From: Dipteris shenzhenensis | Lineage: Eukaryota > Polypodiophyta > Polypodiopsida > Gleicheniales | DNA length: 64,000 nt | Assembly: GCA_047967505.1 (NCBI GenBank) | Contig: CM106541.1 | Reading direction: 5' to 3' (one strand) | In this document: positions 58,582-64,000 of the stretch, one piece after another | How the letters are laid out: every line of letters starts with the position of its first letter | How positions within the stretch are numbered: position 1 is the stretch's first letter | Made by a program: the position numbers and the translations under genes | The notes under the pieces: model-generated | What the model was told of the DNA's origin: nothing | Databases searched by the model: none | Seen by the model: the letters and a program-made list of their open reading frames with translations, nothing else

Positions 58582-59844
58582 TGTTAGAACTGACCCAATA
58601 GAGGGTACGCACAGCGGAAGACTTATAGTAATGCCTAGGAGCTCACACAGTGTGCGTGTGGGGTGTGGAATCACAAACTTCTTAACTTAATGTGCGTCAC
58701 ATAGATTAGATGTGCAGACTCATCAATAGACAATGAACCAGCCAGATAGAGAAACCACCAAAATAATATATTTCCGTCCAAAACTATGGACACAATACAA
58801 AATAGATAGATCCAGAGTCCCACCAATGTTGTGGTCCTCTGATCTAACCACAGTGTCATTCTCCTATCTGCTGGCTATCTCTAGACTCGAGCCCGCGTGC
58901 TCCACCTTGAGCGTTTGTAGACTTTCCGTCCAGTGTGTTCTTCTCCACCTTACTGCCTGAGAATCAGCCTAGGTGGGCAGCCCTTGCCAAGCTTTGTCTG
59001 CAGCACACAGGTCCCCTTGGTCCTCCTGAATGTAGGCCTCAAGATAACTGTTCCACTGCTCCAACCTGCTTGTGAATGGCTGCTCCAGAAGATGATGATC
59101 TCAGCACCTTGCTGCTCTAGAAGACAGCCAAGGTCCAGCCTCTTCCTGGCTAAGTCTGCAGCACTTGTTGCACTGTCTCACTTGGTGTAGATAGGCCCAG
59201 AGAGTAGGCTCCCTGCTGCTCCTTTCTGCCCTGGAACTGCTGGCTATGCTGGATGATTAATGAGGCCAAGAGCCTCTCCTTATATAGGTCCTAAGGCCTG
59301 CTGAGAAAACTGACCAGTCTGTCCCAATCTGGGCCGACTGGACAGACCAGGTTGGCTGGCCCAACTGACATGGTTGGCTCAGCCCAACCAGCCCCAATAG
59401 GGCCCTTTACTGGCCCCACAAAATCGCCCTCTTGGGCTCTCTTTTCCAGGGCTTGCTGGCCCACGATTCTATGCAGGGGCTGAGCCCTTGGCCAGCCCTA
59501 GATAGGGCCTGGTTGGCTGGCTTTGACCAGCCCAACCAGCCCTCCATATGGGCTGCCATGTGCTGCTCCATCCCCCGCCATGTCAGCGCCTTTCTGTCCT
59601 GCTGGTTCTGCCCTCTGCTAGGCTCTTCTCCAGCGCTGTGCAGTTCCGTACAATTGCTGACGTCATCGCCCCTTTTACCTGGGACACCCTGCCATGTCTG
59701 CTGTTCCAGATGCAGCCTTTCATCCTTGGGATACCCCACCAACCATGAATGCTCCAGATCTGTCCCAGATGCACACATCTTGGTAATCTCTCTTTGGGCA
59801 CATCCTGCCCTAGGTCTCCCTCTGGGGAGGTGACCTTTCCAACA
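58582..59844 (-). mobile_element. Solo LTR (1263 bp) inserted in element E
   Basis: The insert starts TGTTAGAACTGACCC and ends GACCTTTCCAACA, so it has TGTT...AACA ends, and is flanked by ACCTC (58577-58581) and ACCTT (59845-59849). On the minus strand it reads TGTTGGAAAGGTCACC...GTCAGTTCTAACA. A TATA box (CTATATAAGG, minus, at 59278-59287) and the CTTCCGCTGTGCG typical of copia LTR 3' ends support minus orientation. The interior is GC-rich with repeated CCCAACCAGCC-like words. No internal region or second LTR is present, so it arose by LTR-LTR recombination. Protein-like frames in it are not genes. Confidence 0.88.
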
Positions 59845-61648
59845 ACCTTCTCCAGATCCACATGCCCCGATTCAGCCACCAGCTGATTTTGTACCACTCA
59901 AGGGTGTGGATGAAGTTGTTAGGCAAGAGATTCAAGAGATACACGCAGCCAAAACAGTCTGGAATTGGTTGCTTTAGACTCTCAGGGAGAGTAGGCTTGA
60001 GGCTTCATTACGTGGCAGGACTCGTAGTGCGGTAAGGCATGCAGGGGGGGCTCTTTTAGTTGAGACAGCTTATGCAGGGACTCTTCTTGATGAAGAGGAG
60101 CCTGACTCTTTTGAAGAAGCAAAGGATAATGTGCATTGGATGCAGGCCATGCACAATGAGTTGTAGTTCATAGAGAAAAATCATACTTGGGCTATTGTGG
60201 ATTTGCCACGAGGCAAGCATGCCATCGGTACAAAATGGGTTTTCAAGGTCAAACGGGACCCCGATGGGTCCATTGACAGGTACAAAGCAAGGCTGGTTGC
60301 CAAAGGATATGCTTAGAAAAAGGGCATTGATTATCAGGAGACATTTGCTCCTACATCCAGAATGACAACCATTAGAACTGTTATTGGCATGGCTGCACAT
60401 TTGGATTGGAAAGTCCATTAGTCGGACATAAAAACAACATTTTTAAATGGAGTTTTGTTGGAAGAGGTGTATGTGAAACCACCTCCAGGCTTTGCGGTAT
60501 CAGATGATGCACGTAAGGTATGCAAGCTGAATAAAGCTTTATATGGGCTGAAACAGGCTCCCTGTGCTTGTATGCAAAGATAGATGCCTTTCTGTCCAGC
60601 AAGGGTTTCAGCAATAGTCCAACTGAAAGCACCCTCTACATCAAGAAGGATGGGGGGGAAATGTTGGTCATCATTCTTTATGTAGATGATCTTCTGCTCA
60701 CAGGGCCAAATGGTGATAAAATTGCAAATTTCAAGGCTGAATTGAGAGCCACTTTTGACACGTCAGATTTGGGCATGTTGCATTATTATTTGGGGATCCA
60801 ATTCATTCAAGAGAGAAGTGGTATCATTATGTCTCAATCCAAGTATGTTCAAAAACTCTTGGATAGATTCAAGATGCAAGATTGCAAGCCTGTAGCTACT
60901 CCCATGGAGCTAGGGCTGAGGCTTACGATGTATGATGCAGGAGAATCTATAGATGCCACACTCTACAGTTTGGTGGTTGGATGCCTCATATATCTATGCA
61001 ATACATGGCCCGATATTCAGTTTGCAGCCCGATATTCAGTTTGCAGTATCTCAGGTGAGTAGGTATATGCACAGCTCAAAGACAACACATTGGCATGTTG
61101 TAAAACGCATCTTCCGTTACTTGCAAGGCACAAAGTCTTATGGCTTGATGTTTCCCAGGGGGAGTGACTTGCAGATACATGCTTACAATGATTCAGATTG
61201 GGCTGGATACTATGACACTAGGCAGTCCACAAGCGGTAATTATTTCTTTTTGGGCAAAGCTTGCATTTCTTGGCTGAGCAAGAAGCAATCTACTGTGGCT
61301 ACTTACTCATGTGAAGCTGAGTACAGGGCAGCTTTCACAGCGGCAGTTGAATGTGTTTAGCTGCGTCGTTTGCTTGCTGATCTTCATCTTTCATTGGAGG
61401 GTCCTTCTTCGATTCTCACTGATAGTTAGAGCGCTATAGTAGTGGTAAAGAATCCTGTGTTTCATGCTCGCATGAAGCACATTGAGGTTCACTATCACTA
61501 TGTCAGAGAGAAGTTGCATGCAGGAGAGATCAGTATGATCTATGTGTCAACACATGACAATGTTGCATACATCTTCACCAAAGCACTTCCATGTGAGAAG
61601 TTTGAGGCGTTTCGCAGTGCCCTAAACTTATCTCCTTTTGGTGATTGA
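59845..61648 (+). pseudogene. Copia element E, reverse transcriptase and RNase H
   Basis: Resumes in the variable linker after the solo LTR (EIQEIHAAKTVWNWLL), then GTKWVFKVKRDPDG, LYVDDLLLTGPNGD, DLGMLHYYLGIQF, and RNase H (SDWAGYYDTRQSTSGN, SCEAEYRAAFTA, KHIEVHYHYVREK), ending TGA 61646-61648. TAG stops stand at 59975, 60164, 60314, 60419, 61358 (Trp position) and 61427. Frameshifts occur near 60570 and at a 19-bp tandem duplication (CCCGATATTCAGTTTGCAG, 61009-61046). Confidence 0.94.
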
Positions 61649-61685
61649 TCATTTCCTTGTACATGACATTGGCACTGCAGGGGGG

Positions 61686-61931
61686 TGTTAGAATTATTGA
61701 TAAATTCTAGGCAGTAAAGTCAATAAGTGGGTTAGGGGTACTTTTCCCTCATTTAGAGGTTTTTTTTCCTAATCATAGTTAGTTCACTAACTGTGGTTAG
61801 TAAAGGATAAGGTTTGTCACTTAGGACAAAACCTTATCCGCCTTTGTATTGTTCTTACTTTATTCTATTGCACATTCGACGTTCTGCTCACTCTCTCAGG
61901 CTTCCTTCTCTCCCTCTCCCATTTTCTATCA
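61686..61931 (+). repeat. 3' LTR of element E (about 246 bp)
   Basis: Preceded by a purine tract GCAGGGGGG and starts TGTTAGAATTATTG. It ends near TTTTCTATCA. It shares TTAGGGGTACTTTTCCCTC, GGACAAAACCTTA and the CT-rich end with the D LTR. The 5' partner is missing. Confidence 0.8.
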
Positions 61932-61934
61932 AGG

Positions 61935-62730
61935 TAAACTCTCTGAGGTTTACCGGGATTGGAGCTGACCTTTATGATTGCCTCAAAGGACTATGTAGGA
62001 CCAATACATATAGACCAAGACTCATCATATGCCGGTGGTCAGTTCTACATTCGAAATGGGATGCTGTTCCAAAATGGAAAGGTTTGCAATCCTAATGACG
62101 CTGAGGTTGGGAGAAAGAGCTTATATGAATGTCAGCAACACTCCAACTACAGGTCATCCAGGAATTCAGCATTAGTAAAACGGATGTTTTATTGCTAGGA
62201 TGAAGGCCGAGATACCGATTATGTGGTAAAATGCCAACAGTGTCAAGTGAATAAGGCGAACACCTAGAGGCTGGACATCCTCTAGATATCCCTGGAAGTA
62301 AATGGGAGACTGTTTCCATGGACTTCATTATAACGATTACCATGAACTCATTGAGGGCATGTTGCTCTCTAGATAGTGGTAGATAGGTTGACAAAGATGG
62401 AAAGATTTTTACCTACCAAGATAACCGTGAAGGCTACTGAGCTGGCTTGCCGATTTGCTGAGCAGTTGTTCATGTTATATGGTTGCCTTGTGACATAGTC
62501 AATGACAGAGATCCGAAGTTCTTTGGGCACTTTTGGCAGGAAGTGTTTTGGAAATTGGAAACTAACTACGAGTATGAGTTCCGCTAATCATCCTAAGTCT
62601 CATAGGCAAATAGAAAGGGTGAATCAAGTCTTGAAAAATATGCTTCGAGCATGTGTCTCCAAGAGGCCATCTGGTGGAATTTGCCTATAATAGTGCTGTG
62701 CATATGGCTATATGTTATCACTCTCTTACA
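61935..62730 (+). pseudogene. Ty3/gypsy integrase relic
   Basis: Several frames together give a plant gypsy integrase. The N-terminal region reads GMLFQNGKVCNPNDAE and SLYECQQHSN. The zinc-binding HHCC part is present as ALVKRMFYC and a KCQQCQVNKA region. The core follows as WETVSMDF-type and VVDRLTKMERF-type segments, then RFAEQLFMLYG, and later ERVNQVLKNMLRACVSKRP with VEFAYNSAVHMA. Stops and shifts are frequent. It lies directly right of the E LTR, suggesting E landed in or beside an older gypsy copy. Confidence 0.85.
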
Positions 62731-63240
62731 AGGAAAAATAATCACATACGCCACTCCAACTCTTGGTTTATTAGACAATGTACTTTTATTCTTAAGATTA
62801 CACCAACACTTTCTTTACTATCATGGATTCAAGAATATGCTACTTATACATTCCATTATGTCGATTCTTAGTGCATACTCAAGGGTTATCTTGGGCAATG
62901 AGCTAGAACCCTAAGAAATTGACCATAAATAGCCAGTCTCTTCCATTTTGTTACCACCCTTGAGGATTATCTCATTCTTGTATTGTACTAGGATAATCTA
63001 AGAGAATTTTAATAAGCCTTCCCTACAACGCAATAAGCCATTGGGTAGTGATGAACTGGCTGCACATCACGCTGCTTGCATGAGCTCCCATGGAGCCTTG
63101 TCTTTGACAAAGAGGTCGCCCGAAAATAATTAACACCTATGATTCAGCACAATGAAGTTCATGCTTATGTACAAAATGTAAACCCAAGACTTTGGTGATA
63201 GTTGGATTGAAGGGTATTCAGCTAGATGCAGCTAAGGATT
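62731..63240. other. Unassigned block inside the gypsy relic
   Basis: About 500 bp separate the integrase end (VEFAYNSAVHMA) from the post-integrase motif at 63260, more than the roughly 40-60 codons usual there. The block shows no gypsy similarity and is probably an insertion. Clear terminal repeats were not found. Confidence 0.45.
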
Positions 63241-63340
63241 TCTGGCTAAATATGCAAGAATGTTAGCGACTGCAAGAGAATCTATTAGGAGTGCTCAAGA
63301 TAGAGCACAGTACTAGACTGAAAGGGGCATTGGGGGACTG
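63241..63340 (+). pseudogene. Ty3/gypsy post-integrase motif
   Basis: Reads MLATARESIRSAQDRAQY, then a TAG. This is the helical block after the gypsy integrase core (typically ARESLRxAQDRxKxYAD). It confirms that the relic extended to the C-terminal domain. Confidence 0.7.
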
Positions 63341-64000
63341 AAGACAATCTTGTTTTAACCCAAGAGCCTGGGATTCGACCTATACTCCACATGAGCCTAA
63401 ACAAGGTATCGATTTCATGGAAAGAAAGCTTAGGAATAAAAGTTCAAAGTTACTAGGTTTAAAGAAGACTCAATTTGGGAGTCAATTGCAAGGTATAGGA
63501 GAATTTTTCAAAATTTGTTTAAGAGTAAGCGCTTGAAGAGAATAACGAGGTTATATAACTAGATGATATCCGCGAATTTTGTGCACTCAATCCAGCAAGG
63601 CTGGTGTTTCCTAGGATTGAGAGAAGCAAGCTAACATGGGTCTAAGAGACTTGGGCAATTGCAAAGGGCCAGTTGGTTATAGATAGCAGGGAACTTATTA
63701 AAGCCAGATGCTCTTTTATATAAGAATGGACAAGGCGATTGTGGGTTCATTCAGTGTGCACACAACGCTGGATGCTCTGCTTTGGATCACTCCTAAATTC
63801 ATTGCAGCCAGGGTTGGGCTCCCACACCTACAGGGTGTAGGAGAGTCCGTGTGGGTGCACGAGGGAGCAGCAGGCAGAGCTCACCCTAGAGCAAGTACTG
63901 AGACCTGGCCTACGAGAGGCACGTGGTGGTTCTAGAGCAGAGGGTTCAGCAAACACAGCTCGTGTTGATGCCAGACTAAAGCGTATGTTGGCTGCAGGTG
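63341..64000 (+). other. Unassigned DNA with a frame open to the window edge
   Basis: After a stop near 63842 a plus-strand frame stays open to 64000 (TREQQAELTLEQVL, then ARVDARLKRMLAAG). It is Arg/Glu/Ala-rich and could begin a Gag or another coding region beyond the edge. A competing 75-codon frame covers 63708-63935. Confidence 0.25.

Noticed and set aside
59407-59897. Frames of 104-133 codons on both strands
   Set aside because: They lie within the GC-rich solo LTR and reflect its repeated words.

Overview
The window looks like a piece of a large, repeat-rich land-plant nuclear genome. The evidence is Ty1/copia elements primed by the initiator tRNA-Met sequence TGGTATCAGAGC, Ty3/gypsy and L1-type LINE debris, a hAT transposase tail, and one spliced host gene whose N-terminus matches plant TOM1-like (TOL) VHS-domain proteins. 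No tRNA, rRNA, CRISPR array or bacterial-type operon was seen. The lineage within land plants cannot be fixed from the sequence. Long introns and heavy decay of transposon coding regions would suit a fern, a gymnosperm or any other large genome.

Layout. 1-9.4 kb: mostly unassigned AT-rich DNA with tandem duplications, a (GT)78 tract, a foldback element (6930-7170) and a decayed hypothetical frame (7252-7803). 9.45-10.36 kb: minus-strand Gag-like relic with two zinc knuckles. 11.26-12.11 kb: pseudo-exon resembling a replication protein A OB fold. 12.7-13.08 kb: hAT transposase C-terminus. 13.5-15.1 kb: isolated primer-binding site, a decayed frame and a 152-bp duplication. 15.36-16.98 kb: minus-strand LINE reverse transcriptase. 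16.99-24.0 kb: copia element A, split inside its RNase H region by complete copia element B (17627-23284). 24.7-26.3 kb: compound microsatellites, a GA-flanked duplication and a periodic array of TACC-N3-GGTA dyads. 28.5 kb: an LTR of the same family as elements D and E. 31.3-32.6 kb and 38.5-39 kb: a decayed coiled-coil coding region split by element C (32624-38522, minus strand), which has identical 171-bp LTRs and a perfect 5-bp target-site duplication. 41.5-42.7 kb: copia, gypsy and LINE scraps.

The only host gene recognised starts at 46186. Exon 1 (46186-46283) and exon 2 (49299-49377) encode the first 59 residues of a TOM1-like VHS protein, predicted to act in ubiquitin-dependent endosomal sorting. 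Exon 3 was not found, so intron 2 probably runs beyond the window (at least 14.6 kb). It would then hold a copia gag scrap, element F (minus), element D (plus), a minus-strand gag scrap, element E (plus, split by a 1263-bp solo LTR) and a gypsy integrase relic.

A shared theme is decay. In frames that can be followed by homology, most nonsense codons are TAG where Gln (CAG) is expected, with some TAA for CAA and a few at Trp codons. This fits C-to-T loss of methylated cytosine, especially in CHG context, across unrelated elements.
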